In this document: one piece after another, positions 12,578 through 24,945 of the stretch
Position numbering within the stretch: position 1 is the stretch's first letter
Layout of the letters: each line of letters begins with the position of its first letter
Assembly (NCBI GenBank): GCA_026874595.1
Contig: CM049313.1
Span: 15,993,508-16,057,507 of the forward strand
Direction: 5' to 3'
From: Sipunculus nudus
Taxonomy: Eukaryota; Annelida; Sipuncula; Golfingiida; Sipunculidae
Length of the DNA: 64,000 nt
Notes under the pieces: model-generated
The model's input: the letters and a program-made list of their open reading frames with translations, nothing else
What the model was told of the DNA's origin: nothing
Databases searched by the model: none
Program-made: the position numbers and the translations under genes

Positions 12578-14167
12578 CTGAAACGCAACACATGAATGCC
12601 TATTGTGATTGGATCTGTCAAAAGCAATAACTGGGGCCTGCCTGTCCCGCCAGACACAGAGCTAAAGATCGGGAACGTTTGATGGTCTGCCTTGTGTTAC
12701 TTGCCACGTGTTAATCTGTGCCCAGAAATAACCATTCCTTCAAAGGGCTAAAACCAGTAGTATGCTGGGGGATTTAAATTCTGTATAATTTATGAATATC
12801 AATCTTTTTACCCCAAAGGTGCGAGTATTTTTCAAGGTTATAGTCATCAAAGATATGTGTCATACAGACCAAATGCAAAATATAAGTCTACTGAAATAAC
12901 CTAAAAGTCAAAACTGTCAGTCATTGTTTTGTGTTCATCTACATTCATCAGTTTTTATATACACACCATAAACACTCAATGACCTTTATTACACCTGCCT
13001 TATAACCCTCGTTATACTTCTCCTATGTTTGTTATACAAATGTTAAGTCAATGAGCACATCAAATTAAAGAAAAATACTAACAGCCATTGCCAAGAAATC
13101 AGAACAAGGGACCCATGGGTCACGGCGCTCAGCTGTTATATATGATCACAAAATATGATTTGGAAGAGGAGGTAGGCAAAGGCTTGTTTTGTGTGGTAAT
13201 ATAAGCTCTATTATGAGTTGACAGTGTTTAATTCAAGTTATGTAAGATTTTGATAATACCCTTTGAGACAGGGAAGAGGATTGATGTATTTATATTATTT
13301 ACAGTTGGAAATGGTGTGCTATTATAACGCAGGTTTTGACTTGGCCATAAAACTTTAATTTGAAAAGTTAAAGTTTTTACTAAAAATTAATAACAAACAT
13401 TGTGTCAAATATAATTCAATTTAAAAATAACAGTATCATCTGTTTTTTCAGCAAAGATTTTTTAATAATATTATCAAAATAAATGAATATTAAAAATAAA
13501 ATTATAGAATATATTCATGAATGCATTTGTATTCAAATACTTTCATTTTTACCTGTATTCCTGTCCTTATGCATGAAATTATGGAGTACATATTCATATT
13601 TGCATTCAAATACATTTGCAAAGTACTTCACCATGTCTGGTATTTATTCAGGTTTGGGCATTCAGGAAAACGGGGGAATTAGCTCCATGTAGATTTTATA
13701 TATATACATCTATGTTTTCTTGTTCACTTTTTCTCACCAATCATGATAAAGTCCATCCATTTGGTTATAATAAAGTTTATTTTCTTCTAAGTTCACCTAT
13801 TAAAATATGCTTACGAAATATTGAAGGTTGACACTCTAACTACAAAAATGATGATAAGATCTTCCTTTAAAAAGTTTCTAATCTAATAAAATGAGGCTTT
13901 ATGAATCTAAATAAAAACAGAACAGAGTCCTGCGATGTCTAAAAGTGCCTGTCTGTCAGAGGCCTGTAAAGCCCTTAAGTACATGTTCCTAAACCTGACT
14001 AACCAACCAGATACTTGGATTTAAGCTACTGAATATTATAATACTGACCTAAAACCAGCAATAAAAATACTGTCCATTTAGAACTAAGAAATATCTTGAC
14101 CATCCATATCATCTAAATATATTAACATATAATGATCTTACATAAATTTTTATATAAAATGACAAAC
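12578..14167. other. Intron-like stretch
   Basis: It lies between two minus-strand exons and is AT-rich. It contains a lone family B 5' terminus (annotated separately) and repeated ATTCAAATAC/TTTGCATTC text around 13510-13620. No further exon is supported. Confidence 0.35.
13103..13135 (+). mobile_element. Solo 5' terminus of a family B element
   Basis: AACAAGGGACCCATGGGTCA is followed by CGGCGCTCAGCTG. The central GACCCATGGGTC is a perfect 12-bp palindrome. No repeat units and no 3' hairpin follow, so this is an orphan end, left by abortive insertion or deletion. Confidence 0.65.
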
Positions 14168-14266
14168 CTGGTTGATAGGTGAAGCTGACAACCTAAAGAT
14201 GAAGATGCCCAGTGGAGGAGCAATGTTAAACATCCCGGAACACTGACCAGCACTCAAATGAGACCC
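14168..14266 (-). CDS. Exon of unrecognised minus-strand gene (33 codons, phase 0-0)
   Basis: Minus strand: acceptor CACCCTGTGTTGACAG, 99 nt open in phase 0, donor ATCAACCAG|GTTTGT. It encodes GSHLSAGQCSGMFNIAPPLG, then IFIFRLSASPINQ. It joins in frame to the exon at 12461-12577. It holds one cysteine and a hydrophobic IFIFRL strand. The family is not identified. Confidence 0.5.
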
Positions 14267-15366
14267 CTGTCAACACAGGGTGAGCAGCAAAGGGTTATCT
14301 GGGCTATAGGAGGTAAAGGATTCTACTTACATGCCTGTACTGAATGAACCTCTATAATAAGCTACACTGAAGAGTTACAAGAATTTATAGTTATTTGGCT
14401 CAATAATCACCACAATCATAACAGTTTCAGCTGAACAAAAGTTCTTGAGAATCCAGAATAAACAAATATCACAAATCTAAATAATGATCATAAGTACTTG
14501 GTTTTATGAGTTTTATTTTTATTAAAAAAAAACTATTATATTCACTTTGGACTACCGTCACATCAATCTACACACTATGTCTAGAGTCTTATGACAATTA
14601 TTAACATTACAGAAATCATAATGAGAACTTGTCTTAGATCTAATTTTTTATCATATTCAAATTTTTATATTAAAAAAAAAATGTATCAGAAAAAAATTTA
14701 AAGTAATCTCAGCTATGAAACCATTATATGTGTAAAAATAAAGCCAAGGATAAGAACACCCTATAAATTTTACAAGGAGAAACCTATAGATGGGCAAGTT
14801 TAATTTTATAACTGAAATATAGGAACCAGTAATAAAAATTTTGATTTTTTACATAGTATTGTGCCAGCTGTTACAGCCACGTGTCTAAATGTCATTAGTG
14901 AAACGTATTGACATCTTTATTCAGTGAGTAAAATTAAAAAATGTTGACATATTTAATTTTTTTTTAAATTTGAAATAAATATAAATTAACAAACTAAAAC
15001 ACTTGGAAAAGACCTGGAAATTTAGATTAATATTATCAACTGCATCTTTGTCTATCATTAATTCCCTTCATATAATCCCTAATAGTATAGAACAATATAG
15101 TTTAATTATTTTTTTTTTCATTATTAAAACTGAACCATAGGTGACTCAATGGTGTTATTTGGAATACATTTTCATCCATTCATACAAAATGCATAAAACG
15201 TACATCAGTAATTGCAAAGTAATTCCCTGTTACTCATCAACTATCAAATTCCTTTTCTATTGATTTTTTTACAAAGTTGTTGTTACAGACCTATAAAAAT
15301 TATTTATTTATTGTTTATTAATATGCTGTTGGTCTAAACAAATAATAGATGCGTTGGGTTGGACAC
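14267..15366. other. Intron-like AT-rich stretch
   Basis: It is very AT-rich, with A and T homopolymers. I see no exon, repeat or structured element. Confidence 0.4.
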
Positions 15367-15471
15367 CTGAATCAACTGAGGCAAGCCATAAGCTGCCTGG
15401 CTGAAAAGTATATGCCCCGCCTGGAGCGTGCATGATTGGCCTGAGAGGTCAACTAAAGGACATACAGGTGA
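15367..15471 (-). CDS. Candidate exon of the minus-strand gene (35 codons, phase 0-0)
   Basis: Minus strand: the pyrimidine-rich acceptor ACAGTCCCTCTTCAG leads into 105 nt open in phase 0, ending ATTCAG|GTGTCC. The donor is weaker than those of neighbouring exons. The peptide starts SPVCPLVDLSGQSCTLQAGH and ends GLPQLIQ, with two cysteines. Phase agrees with the next exon at 14168-14266. Confidence 0.35.
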
Positions 15472-15589
15472 CTGAAGAGGGACTGTGTAGAGCCTAGGGT
15501 CTGACATGGTCTCATAAAAACTATAATATAAGCTACAGTTTTTGGCCAATTTCTTTCAACTTTCAAAAGAAACAAGCTGAAATCCTAAT

Positions 15590-16921
15590 TTCTGTATGAT
15601 ATGAAGATTATATCAACAGTGCTTACAGGAAACAAACATGCCATGGGCAAATTTAGGCAAAATTTAAGGTACAGATTTTATATTCATGCTAATGACTTGT
15701 AAAATTTGAAAAATTCAGAACTTATTTTTAGTATATAATTGAATCTTGATTAAATAATGTTGTATCCTTGTCAAAAAATCTCTAGCTTCAGCATTTCTCA
15801 TGTTAACAGAGTAAATATATTTCTTGATTTTTTACAAAGTGCATTATGTTTAGGCCCATAACTTATAACAATTTCACAATACTGACATCATTTTTGGCAT
15901 GTGCAAAGAGTATGAATAGAAGAACATGTATATCATAAATGATGAAAGTCAAAATGATGAAAGTCAGATCAGTGGTTGTGATATTAGGCAGTCTTGAAGT
16001 GTAACAATGGGTTTTTAATTGAAAAATTAATTTTTTTTCTTAATATCTTGAAGGAATGAAGTTTTATTGACCAAACTTTTGGTATGGTAGGGGGTTTGGG
16101 GAACATCTAACTGTACGCAAAATTTTGGGAGCTGAGAGCTGGCTTGGGAAGCTGGGGAGCTGAGCTCTAGCAAACTGCATAACACTTCCTTGATCTACAC
16201 AATACTTTACATGGCGCTTGAAAACTTGAATAAAATCTACAGTTGTTTATCAACTGATTTCAAATTTCAAATGTTCACAGATAAAATGCTAATGATAACA
16301 TGCTGTGAAAATTAAATCCACAGCAGTTACAGGAAAAAAATGTGCCATGGTCAAATCCTGGCAAAATTTAAGGTACCAATTTGATATTTATGCTAATAAT
16401 TTATAAAATTTGAAAAATTCAGATCTAATTTTGGGTATACAATTGAATCTTGATTAAATATAATTAAATACCTGAAAAAAAGTTTCTAGCTTCAGAAATT
16501 CTCAAGTTAAGGGAGAAAATATATTTTCTGAATTTTTACAAAGTGCATTATGTTCGGGCTGATTACTTAAAGAATTTAAAAAATACTGAATTTCTGGTAT
16601 GTACATAGGAAATATATAGAGAAATATATATATGAAAAGTGATCAATATCAGGTCAGTGGTTTTGATATTAGACAGTCTTGAAGTGTAACAATGGGTTTT
16701 TAATGGAAAATGTAGGTTTTTCCTTAATAATTTGAAGGAAAGAAGTCCTAGTGACGCCCTTTTTTGGTATGGTAGGAGATTTTGGGGACATCTAAAGGTA
16801 TGCCAAATTTCAGATTCGTAGATCCAACAGTTTCAAAACGTGCCAGTTTAACGGACGGACAGACAGCGGACAGACAAAGGATCATGACAATAGCTCAGAT
16901 GACTTATAGTCAGCTGAGCTA
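15590..16921 (+). mobile_element. Family F element: two long units plus family B 3' end
   Basis: Two diverged direct units (about 15600-16110 and about 16270-16800) share GTGAAAATTAAATCCACAG-like text, TTACAGGAAAAAA(A)TGTGCCATGG, a GGCAGTCTTGAAGTGTAACA block and a GGTATGGTAGG block. After the second unit come GGAC/AGAC-rich repeats (about 16851-16880) and the hairpin TAGCTCAGATGACTTATAGT...GAGCTA at 16891-16921. A second copy of the unit with the same 3' end lies at 47690-48408. No 5' terminus is seen. Confidence 0.6.
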
Positions 16922-18483
16922 AAAATTAAAACTTCATGAAATGAATTTTACATGGCACCACAAGTCATGTAAATGGACACACTAAATTTCAGAACAAATC
17001 ATCAGCCTTTCAATAAAATGTGTCTACATTTTAATCAGAATTACAAAACTTAAGTTCCCGGTCACTTGTATTTGAGCTCTTGATTACACTTTTTATTGTA
17101 AACTCTATTCTCTGACTAAACAGAAAAATTTGCACAACATATCAAAGATGCCCGTCCTATTTTTATGGTAAGCATTATAATACTGGTTTTATGTTGTAAC
17201 TGTGGCAACTGAGAAAATGACCAGAGGATTGTATCCTGGGTCATCAGTATTGTAAATAGAATAAAACAACAGCTATAAATGACTGATCACAAAGACAAAT
17301 TCAGGAATCCACCTTGCCATTCCTGAAAACTCTGACTGCTTATCCAAATCTATGAACTTGCAAAAATTCAAACTGATCTGCCAACCATTTTAGTTATCCC
17401 AAAACATTTTTTTCCGCAATCATTCAACCTTTCTAAAATCACATGATCCCAAGCTTAAAGTCTTAGAATCAGACGTAACAGAACTTCATGATATACTCTG
17501 ATAAAAAATACTGTTACAAAGGACAAACTGAAAGGGACACTTGGGTTCCGTTATATCAAAGTACAAACCAGCTTCAAGCTGGATTAGAAGAGAGAGAAAA
17601 TTATAACCAAATAATTCATATAATATCTATGTAATTATTCTATAATAATTTTCATACTGCTAGGAGACATACATTACCTGTAAAAGAGTTAACACTCAGC
17701 CTTTAAACGGACATATGTTGGCCTGAACATATCTTTAATTTGCTAATGTACTCCAGCACTGGTTTAATGAATTAAAATGGTCAATAGTGAATGATGTGTC
17801 TGGTGAGAGGTGTAAAGTTTCATACATTCAGCAGCGGTAGTTACAGGCATGGTAAATCAGGAAGATGAGTAGTCTAACACTAAGGGAATTGTTATAGTCA
17901 GACTGTGCAAGAACAGGGAGAGTATCAACAAGCAAGAAACACAGAACCAGAGGTGCAGACTTAAAGGTGCCTGTTCAGCTACCTTTTGAAAAAGAATTAG
18001 TTTAATATCTTTCTTCCTCTGTGTATGTGTAAGATCTAAGAGTAAATTTGGTTGTGAAAAATTAAAGGATGTATGAACTTGTTTATCAACAACCTAAGGT
18101 GGTAGGCTGCATATATGCGGAGGTAGAAAGGTTACTTGTTGCAAAACACCATTTGCAAAGCTCTGGCTTATCTGACTTGCTGCCAGATGCCCTTGTTCAA
18201 TTTTTGATTATTTTGGTGGGCCCCATATATTATAAACACATTAATATAAACAAAACAAGCAGCCTGTGTGCAGTGATATCCAAGTTTCTTGCATTTTTTT
18301 AAAAAAAAGCTCCAAAGGATTACTTTAAGATTATACAGGTCAGATGATTAGGTCCCTTTAATCACAAGCTCATGTATAGGAAGTGGTGAACATATAAGAA
18401 ACAGGGTTAAACCACTTTGAAAAACAGATTGTATGAGGAAAAGAAAGTTTTTTACAGTACTTACTCAGTCTATTTTTTTTTTT
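16922..18483. other. Unannotated stretch
   Basis: No repeat is recognised. One good minus-strand acceptor (TCTCCCTGTTCTTGCACAG, near 17907) opens a short frame, but it has no donor in a phase that fits the neighbours, so it is not called. Confidence 0.35.
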
Positions 18484-20242
18484 TAGCTCAGCTGACTGTA
18501 AGTCATCTGAGCTATAGCGATCACTCTTTGTTCGTCGTCCGTCTGTCCGTCCGTCCGTCTGTCCGTTAACCTGGCACAAATCGTAACTGCTTGACCTAGA
18601 ATCTTGTAACTTTACATTCTGAGAGGTCCATGAAAAAAAATCTCTTTGGACACCAGAAATTAGGTCTCTATTACCCATATCCTCCGAGCTATGGGGCCTC
18701 AAAGTACCCCCCAGAATATTAAAAAATTTCATACAAAAACTTCAATATCTCATAAACTACATCACTGATGGCCATGAATTTTTGCATACATATTGATCAT
18801 GAGAAGTTCCATCAGTTCCTGCAGACTGGTGGCGCCACCTGTATTTTTGGATTTTTTACGAATTGTTTTCTCTAGAGCTGTAGGGGCTCCCAATATTCCC
18901 CCAGAATAATGGAAAATTTGATAAAAACAAATTGCAACATCTCAATAACTACAACACTGATGGTCATGATTTTTGGCATACATATTGATCAAGAGGTGTT
19001 CCATCAGTTCCTGCAGACTGGTGGCGCCACCTGTATTTTTTCACAATTTTTTTCTCTCTATTTTTGAGACCTTTAAGGATGTAGTTATCTGTCAACAGGG
19101 TACAAATCGTAATGACTGGACCTAGAATCTTCATTCTTGATACACAGGGTGACCCATGAAAAGTCTCCGTGGAAACCAGAAATTAGGTCTCTGTTACCCA
19201 TATTCTTTGAGCTATGGCACTCCAAAGTACAGCTCAGAATAATGGAAAAATTGTTACAAAAGCTGAAGTATCTGAACAACTAATGCAGAGATCACCATAA
19301 TTGTTTGTACAGATATTGATCATGGAGTGTTTCATCAGTTTGTGCAGACTGGTGGCACCTCCTGTATTTGTTCTGGTTTTTTTACGAATTTTTTTCTCTA
19401 TTTTTGAGACCTTTAAAGATATGAACTTTTTTTAATTGGGCACAAACCATAACAACTGGACCTAGAATCTTCATTCTTGATACACTGGGAGACCCATGAA
19501 AAGTCTCCATGGAAACCTTAAATTAGGTCTCTGTTACCCATATCCTTTAAGCTATAGGACTCCGAAGTATCCCTCAGAATAATGGACAATTTGATACAAA
19601 AGCTGAAGTATCTGGACAACTAATGCAGAGATCACCATGATTCTTTGCATGGATATTGATTATGGAGTGTTTCATCGGTTTCTGCAGACAGGTGGCACCA
19701 CCTGTATTTGTTCGGGTTTTTTACAAATTTTTTTCTCTATTTTTGAGACCTTTAAGGATGCTGTCATCTGTTAACGTGGCACAAATTGTACCAACAGGAC
19801 TTAGAATCTTCATTCTTGTCATGCAAGGAGGCCCATGAAAAGTGTTTATGGAAACCTGAAATTAGGTCTCTGTTACCCATATCCTTTAAGATATAGGACT
19901 CCAAAATATCCCTCAGAATAATGGAAAATTTGATACAAAAGCTGAAGTATCTAAACAAACTAATCCAGAGATCACCATATATTGATTCTTTGAATGGATA
20001 TTGACCATTAAGTGTTTTTATTAGTTTCTGCAGACCGGTGGAACCACCTGTATTTTTTTTTTAAGTTTATGCATTTTTTCTCTATTTTTGAGATATATAA
20101 ATACAGTCACAATCTTGGCCTGTTGGTTAAACTGTTTGATGCTTCAGGTAAATGGGTATATACTACCATTCAGATGATAACATTTCCTTTGGCGAATCTT
20201 TTTCCAGTCAGCTGAGCGTTATGACCCATGGGTCACTTGTTA
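18484..20242 (-). mobile_element. Family B tandem-unit element, minus orientation, complete ends
   Basis: Read on the minus strand, it starts at 20242 with GTAACAAGTGACCCATGGGT and ...GCTCAGCTGACTG, and ends at 18484 with the hairpin TAGCTCAGATGACTTACAGT...GAGCTA, preceded by a (GGAC)n run at about 18535-18565. Between them lie about five units of 190-350 bp, each opening with the shared palindrome (exact at 18828-18839 and 19020-19031) followed by a CAGTCTGCAGGAACTGATG block and ending with TTACGATTTGTGCC...CTCAAAAATAGAG. No ORF of a transposase type is present. Confidence 0.75.
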
Positions 20243-21545
20243 CAATGTGCATTATCTACTGGTATCAGTTAGGTTTTGCTGAATACAAAAGTTTCCCATT
20301 GAAACAAATCAAACTTACACAGATGGTGTCTCTTTTTTTTCTTTTTTTCATATACTGTTTTGATTCTGTGTTGATAAACAGAATGAATGTTTGTTTACTT
20401 TAACAAGACTGCATGGCTGGAGGTACAATATTAATTGATCATGTGTATCCACAAAGAATTCATGTTCAAGTCATTAATAAAAAACTATTAAATAGTTTAC
20501 ACTGTTGATCACCATCTTGATTAATGGCAGTAGTGCACGAGGCTATGTCTATATTTGCTTTCATGCCACTGATGACACTTAGTGCAAGTTTATTTTGAAT
20601 GTGTTCAGGTACAACAAAAAGAATTTAGAATAAAATCTTGGGAAATATACTATTTTATTTTCAAGAGAGAACCCTTAATATGCCTAGTAAAATAATGGCA
20701 CCTTAAACCAGCAGTCAAAAGTAATAAGTGCATGAGACACAAAACCAGAGATACAGAAATTAGCACAGGCTAGGAGGGAAGGATTTTGAGAATATATCAC
20801 AGTAGAAACAGACTTTAAGACAGGATTTGGGAAAACAGATACAAAAGGGAAAAAAAAGCAATTAAAATAACTGACATTTTTCTCTGTATGCAACTGTTCT
20901 CATATTAAATCAGATGTATATAGCCAAAATCTGGGCATCTTTTCTGCTTGAAAACAAAGCTGGAATTATTTTGTCTCCTCTGACTTCCAGCCTGTTCATT
21001 CTTGCAACGTTAACTTTCCTCAGCATGCACCCTGGGGAGAAAACAATCCAAAGAGTCTTAACAAGTGCTAAAGGGTGATTTGTTCTACGTTCTGCCACCT
21101 TTGAACATGCAGCAAAATTTAACCTCCAAGTAGATAGGGGGCAGCCAGGTGGTAAAGACCTTTGCCTAGGCACTTAGCATGAAAGACTGTCCAACTGGAT
21201 TGTGAATGGACAACTTTGACATCACAAGCCAGCTCCCTGTAACCATAACTCCACCATCCACTTCATTATTCATGCATATATTCATACTGTTGAAACGTTT
21301 TTAGTGAGTTTTTATTGTTTTGCTGCACTAATATAGCTTTTGTAGTGGAAAGCAAGGTGGCCATTACAAACTCCCAAGCTAATGCATAAAACCATACTTT
21401 CAATAATGGGTATGCATATTTAATGAGCAGTCTGTGACTGTGGTTATTTCTTCATGATTTTGCTCATGTGCCATCTTAACTATTAGAGGTGGCACTGTAA
21501 TCACTTAAAACAGGTCAAGAGGTCACAATATGCTGGGTTTTATAC
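20243..21545. other. Intron-like stretch with one weak exon candidate
   Basis: It is AT-rich. A good minus-strand acceptor, TTGTTTTCTCCCCAG near 21036, is followed by an open frame that runs to a stop, but its phase does not fit neighbouring exons. The weak candidate at 20501-20568 is listed separately. Confidence 0.35.
20501..20568 (-). CDS. Weak exon candidate
   Basis: Minus strand: 68 nt between ATCAG and CAACAGT|GTAAAC, open in one frame, reading GMKANIDIASCTTAINQDGD, then QQ. The peptide looks protein-like, but the acceptor lacks a good pyrimidine tract and its phase (1 in, 1 out) does not match neighbouring exons. Confidence 0.2.
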
Positions 21546-21704
21546 CTGCGAGTCATCCATGTACTCTTTGGTAAGACTCGGAGGGGAGTCATAAGACAAA
21601 CTTAGCTGAGGCCATTTGTAATCACCATTCAGACATGGATGATTTCCCAGCAGATCACTGATATCCCCAGTGTCACTTATTGGAACCCACTTGCCGGTAC
21701 TTTT
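21546..21704 (-). CDS. Exon of unrecognised minus-strand gene (53 codons, phase 0-0)
   Basis: Donor GACTCGCAG|GTATAA. The acceptor is one of the closely spaced AGs in TTCTTGGTAAAGTGAAG, so the 5' boundary may be 7 nt further upstream. The frame is open and of convincing composition: KSTGKWVPISDTGDISDLLG, then NHPCLNGDYKWPQLSLSYDS, then PPSLTKEYMDDSQ. It is rich in Asp, Pro and Ser with one cysteine, which suits a loop-rich ectodomain or cytosolic linker. The family is not recognised. This is one of the best single coding signals in the window. Confidence 0.5.
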
Positions 21705-22624
21705 CTTCACTTTACCAAGAAATACAATTCAAGAGGCCCTTGTAAGGACTTCTATCAAGCTTTTGTGTTCCTTGTCCACAAATATAAGTACCCAAGAGGA
21801 AATTGGTTTTATGAGAAAGTGATCTTGTTCAATAGCTCTGTTTATTCTCTTGCATTACAGTTTAAGTAAATAAATCAGTTGCCAAATTCTTAAACAGCAA
21901 GAATGACTTAATGATTTATTTAGGTTGGACAAAGGCCCCAAAGAGGGTACCAGTCATCCAGTGATGGTTACTGAAGAGAGTACCAAAACCCCAAAACATA
22001 TGAAAATGTGTTATTTTATACTTATATAACCTGTATGTAATTAGCTATTTATGAAGTTAATGATTGATCAAGAAGTGGACATTTTGTTCGGACAAAAGGC
22101 AAAATACAAGAGGCTGACTAATTACTCTTGTAGACCCCATCAAATACCCTATATACTTCTAAATAATTTGAAGACTTTTTCTCATAATCCCTAACTTTTT
22201 GTAGACTAGAGAAAGTGAAACTAAGTTTCAAGATTTTTTCATGATTTTAAGTATCATTGACATCCCTGCAATTTTCATAAAGTATTTCATGTATATATTA
22301 TGTATAAAAATATGGTTCTGAGGCTATGATACCCTATAAATCAACAAAAAGAGCAGCTGTTCATTTCAAGGAGAACATGACCTTGTGGTGCATCTTGGCT
22401 CATGATAAAGGTGAGACACATATCTACTTTTAAATATATGAAGGTCATGAATAACTGAGAAGAAAAGGTTGTCACATCCCATTTCATATCAGTGTGCAAG
22501 GAGGTGATGTTTTCACAAGTTTTCTGGATAGAGGTGGATCAAGCAGGATCGTTTTGCTTGATGATGGTGTGTGCACTCCATTGAGTGCCATTCCAGATTT
22601 ACTGGTTTGTTTTCCTATCATCAG
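21705..22624. other. Unannotated stretch
   Basis: AT-rich intron-like DNA. A plus-strand donor-like AAAG|GTGAGA at about 22410 ends an open frame, but its phase cannot be joined to the plus-strand exon candidate at 22625. Confidence 0.3.
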
Positions 22625-22728
22625 GAATACACAAAAGCAATTAGACAAAGCAATCTAGAGGAGATGGATTTGGCCAGGAGAGACCATTACATTTTGGGTG
22701 TGGAACAGGAGAAAGGGCCTTGGAAGAG
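22625..22728 (+). CDS. Plus-strand exon candidate, charged helical peptide
   Basis: The acceptor TTTGTTTTCCTATCATCAG is strong and the donor GAAGAG|GTATGA is fair. The 104 nt are open in phase 0 and read EYTKAIRQSNLEEMDLARRD, then HYILGVEQEKGPWKR. The high charge and heptad-like spacing suggest a helix or coiled coil. The strand is opposite to the main exon chain, so this would be a separate gene nested in an intron, or a chance frame. The minus strand is also open over part of this stretch, which weakens the call. Confidence 0.33.
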
Positions 22729-23374
22729 GTATGAACTCTTCAGAGCCCTAGTCTGGTTCTAACATGAGGTTCTCTAGTGATCAAGACAACAGAATACTTA
22801 AACATAAAATATTACAAAACAAAAGTACAGTGTTTTTTTCTATTAGCGCCATCTAAATCACCTCTTCTATATCTAAAAGTAAAACCTAAACAACAGTTAA
22901 CTTTGGTCCTTTCTCCTACATTTCTTCTTCTGTTTACATTTTCCAAAAGACAACACTTTGTCGATCTTTCTATCACCTAGCTGGAAATATATTTGGCTGT
23001 TACACTTATACTAGATCAATCATTATACATCAAACTGTGGGGTAAAGAAAAAAGCTGATGAAATTAAGCAATGGATCTTCTTTTTCCCAGGTTAGAATAT
23101 ATAAATGTATAGACATAGAGAGAAACATAGACAAACAGAAAAAGAGAAGATATATACATATATATATATACTTCAATATTTGGAAAAGAGTATGAAGACA
23201 CAGATACAAACACACTCACACATACAAGGAATAAATGAGAGAGATTTTCACTAACCAGAAATATGAGAATAACCTATGTAAAATACAAAAGCTGGAGCAT
23301 TACAAAGAAAGAAGAAAACTGAGAAGGTATTACAGACATTACACCAATGAGTGCACATGGTAAATGACAATTAC
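22729..23374. other. Unannotated stretch
   Basis: Intron-like, with an ATATAC-rich run around 23150-23170. Nothing further is seen. Confidence 0.35.
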
Positions 23375-23431
23375 CTGCTTGAGTTTACATAATTGTTCTG
23401 TTACAAAGGTATTTGATGCCAACAATGAATT
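23375..23431 (-). CDS. Candidate short exon of the minus-strand gene (19 codons, phase 0-0)
   Basis: Minus strand: acceptor TTTTGTCCTCAACCTAG, 57 nt open in phase 0, donor CTCAAGCAG|GTAATT. The peptide is NSLLASNTFVTEQLCKLKQ. It joins in frame to the exon at 21546-21704. It is short, so chance is a real possibility; support is the good splice pair and the phase. Confidence 0.35.
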
Positions 23432-24057
23432 CTAGGTTGAGGACAAAATGAGAAATTTAAAAACCTTCTGAAATTTTATATACCAACTGAAATGCTTCAT
23501 TTGAGGCTCCTTGCATGTTTTATTAGTATTCTGATTACCCTCCCCTGGGTAAACCTGTCCTGGACATCAAGGGAACTGCAATCCACATACTCGTTCAATA
23601 GTTAGAAAGGGCAAATGAGGATGGTTTGACCCACAGTTCAGGGACAGTGATGACAAGCTGGTTACTAAACATTTTTCGGCATCTGATCAGCCACACAATC
23701 TCAGTTGACTCCCAGGCCCACTTCTAATGTTCCCCCATACATTCACCAAGTGATCTCCAAGGGGACATCAGTTGTTACACTGTCACAAAGTTTCTGCTGG
23801 AACCTGATCAGCTCTAAGTAAATCTAATCAGTTCATCAGAATAAAAGCTGCCCTGATGCCTAAAATTTCCATGACAATCCAGACCCTTTTTCCTGACAGA
23901 CAATCACCTGAGAAAAAAAATTAAATTAAAAGATCTGCTTTTTTGGTCCCTGATACTGGATATTTCCAAGAAAAGTAAGGTTTTCTTTTATGCAGGCAAT
24001 AACAACTGATAAAAAGGTATATAACACCTGGCTCTGACAAGAATTAATGTAAAAATA
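23432..24057. other. Unannotated stretch
   Basis: No exon or repeat is recognised. Confidence 0.35.
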
Positions 24058-24930
24058 CTAGGAACCCATGGGTCTCGACGCTCTGCTAAATTTGTCTATA
24101 AAGATATGTTGATGAGCTTTTTCAAAATATTGGTCCTGTGATCAGTTTGAAGCCAACCTGTCTTCCAAAACTTGAGTTATCATCCATAAACTAATTAATG
24201 AATGGATGAGCCCTGTGACCTTGACCTTTGACCTAGTGACCCCAAAATCAAAAGGAAACTTCCCCCATTGGCAGGTGCTCCATGTGTGGAAGAGGGAAGG
24301 TTTGTGATTAAAAGTGTTCTTACATTATTGGTGGGTTATATATATGTCAAGATAAAAACCAATATGTCAATCCAAACTTGAGTTATCATCCAGAAACAAA
24401 TATGGACAGATGGCCCCTATGACCTTGACCTTTGACTTTGTGACCCCAAAATCAATCAGGTTCTTCCCCTTTTGGCAGGAAAGGTTTGGCTAAAGATGCA
24501 TCCACAGTCTTTCTAAATAAGTGGGTCCTGTGAACTTGACCTCATGACCCTAAAATCAATAGAGTTTTTGCGTAATATAAGGCAATAAACACACTGGGTT
24601 TCAGGTCACTGGATGAAAACACAGCTGAGAAACTGACATAAAAGTTTGAAAAAATACAGGTGGCACCTCCAGAGGTTTTGTATCCAATCTTTAATTATTT
24701 GGGGGGGGGGGGTACTTAAGAGGCCCATAGCTTGGAGGAAAAAGGTAGCAGTGACCTAATTTCAGGTTTTTTCCAAGGAGATTTTTATGAACCTACCAAT
24801 ATATTCAGTTAAAAGTTTCTAGGTTTAGCTGTTACCATTTGTGCCCTGCTGATGGACAGCTGGATGGACGGACTGATAACGAACAGAGTGCCATTCCTAT
24901 ACCTCAGTTGACTTTTAGTCAGCTGAGCTA
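24058..24930 (+). mobile_element. Family B-type element with nuclear-receptor-like units
   Basis: The 5' end is GGAACCCATGGGTCTCGACG followed by CTCTGCT, and the 3' end is the hairpin CTCAGTTGACTTTTAGTCAG...CTGAG (24903-24927). The first body (about 24090-24600) has two units with CCTGTGACCTTGACCTTTGA...GACCCCAAAATCA. The second (about 24655-24830) is one family B unit with a 12-G tract at 24701-24712. Different bodies inside one pair of termini show modular assembly. Confidence 0.65.
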
Positions 24931-24945
24931 AAAAAAAAACGAAGA

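Noticed and set aside
17846-17906. Minus-strand exon after a strong acceptor (CCCTGTTCTTGCACAG)
   Set aside because: The frame SDYNNSLSVRLLIFLIYHA runs into a stop, and the only donor (GTAACT) gives a phase that joins nothing nearby.
20930-21036. Minus-strand exon after TTGTTTTCTCCCCAG
   Set aside because: The open frame runs to a stop without a usable donor, and its phase disagrees with the exon at 21546.
22330-22410. Plus-strand exon ending AAAG|GTGAGA
   Set aside because: Its outgoing phase creates an immediate stop when joined to the exon candidate at 22625.
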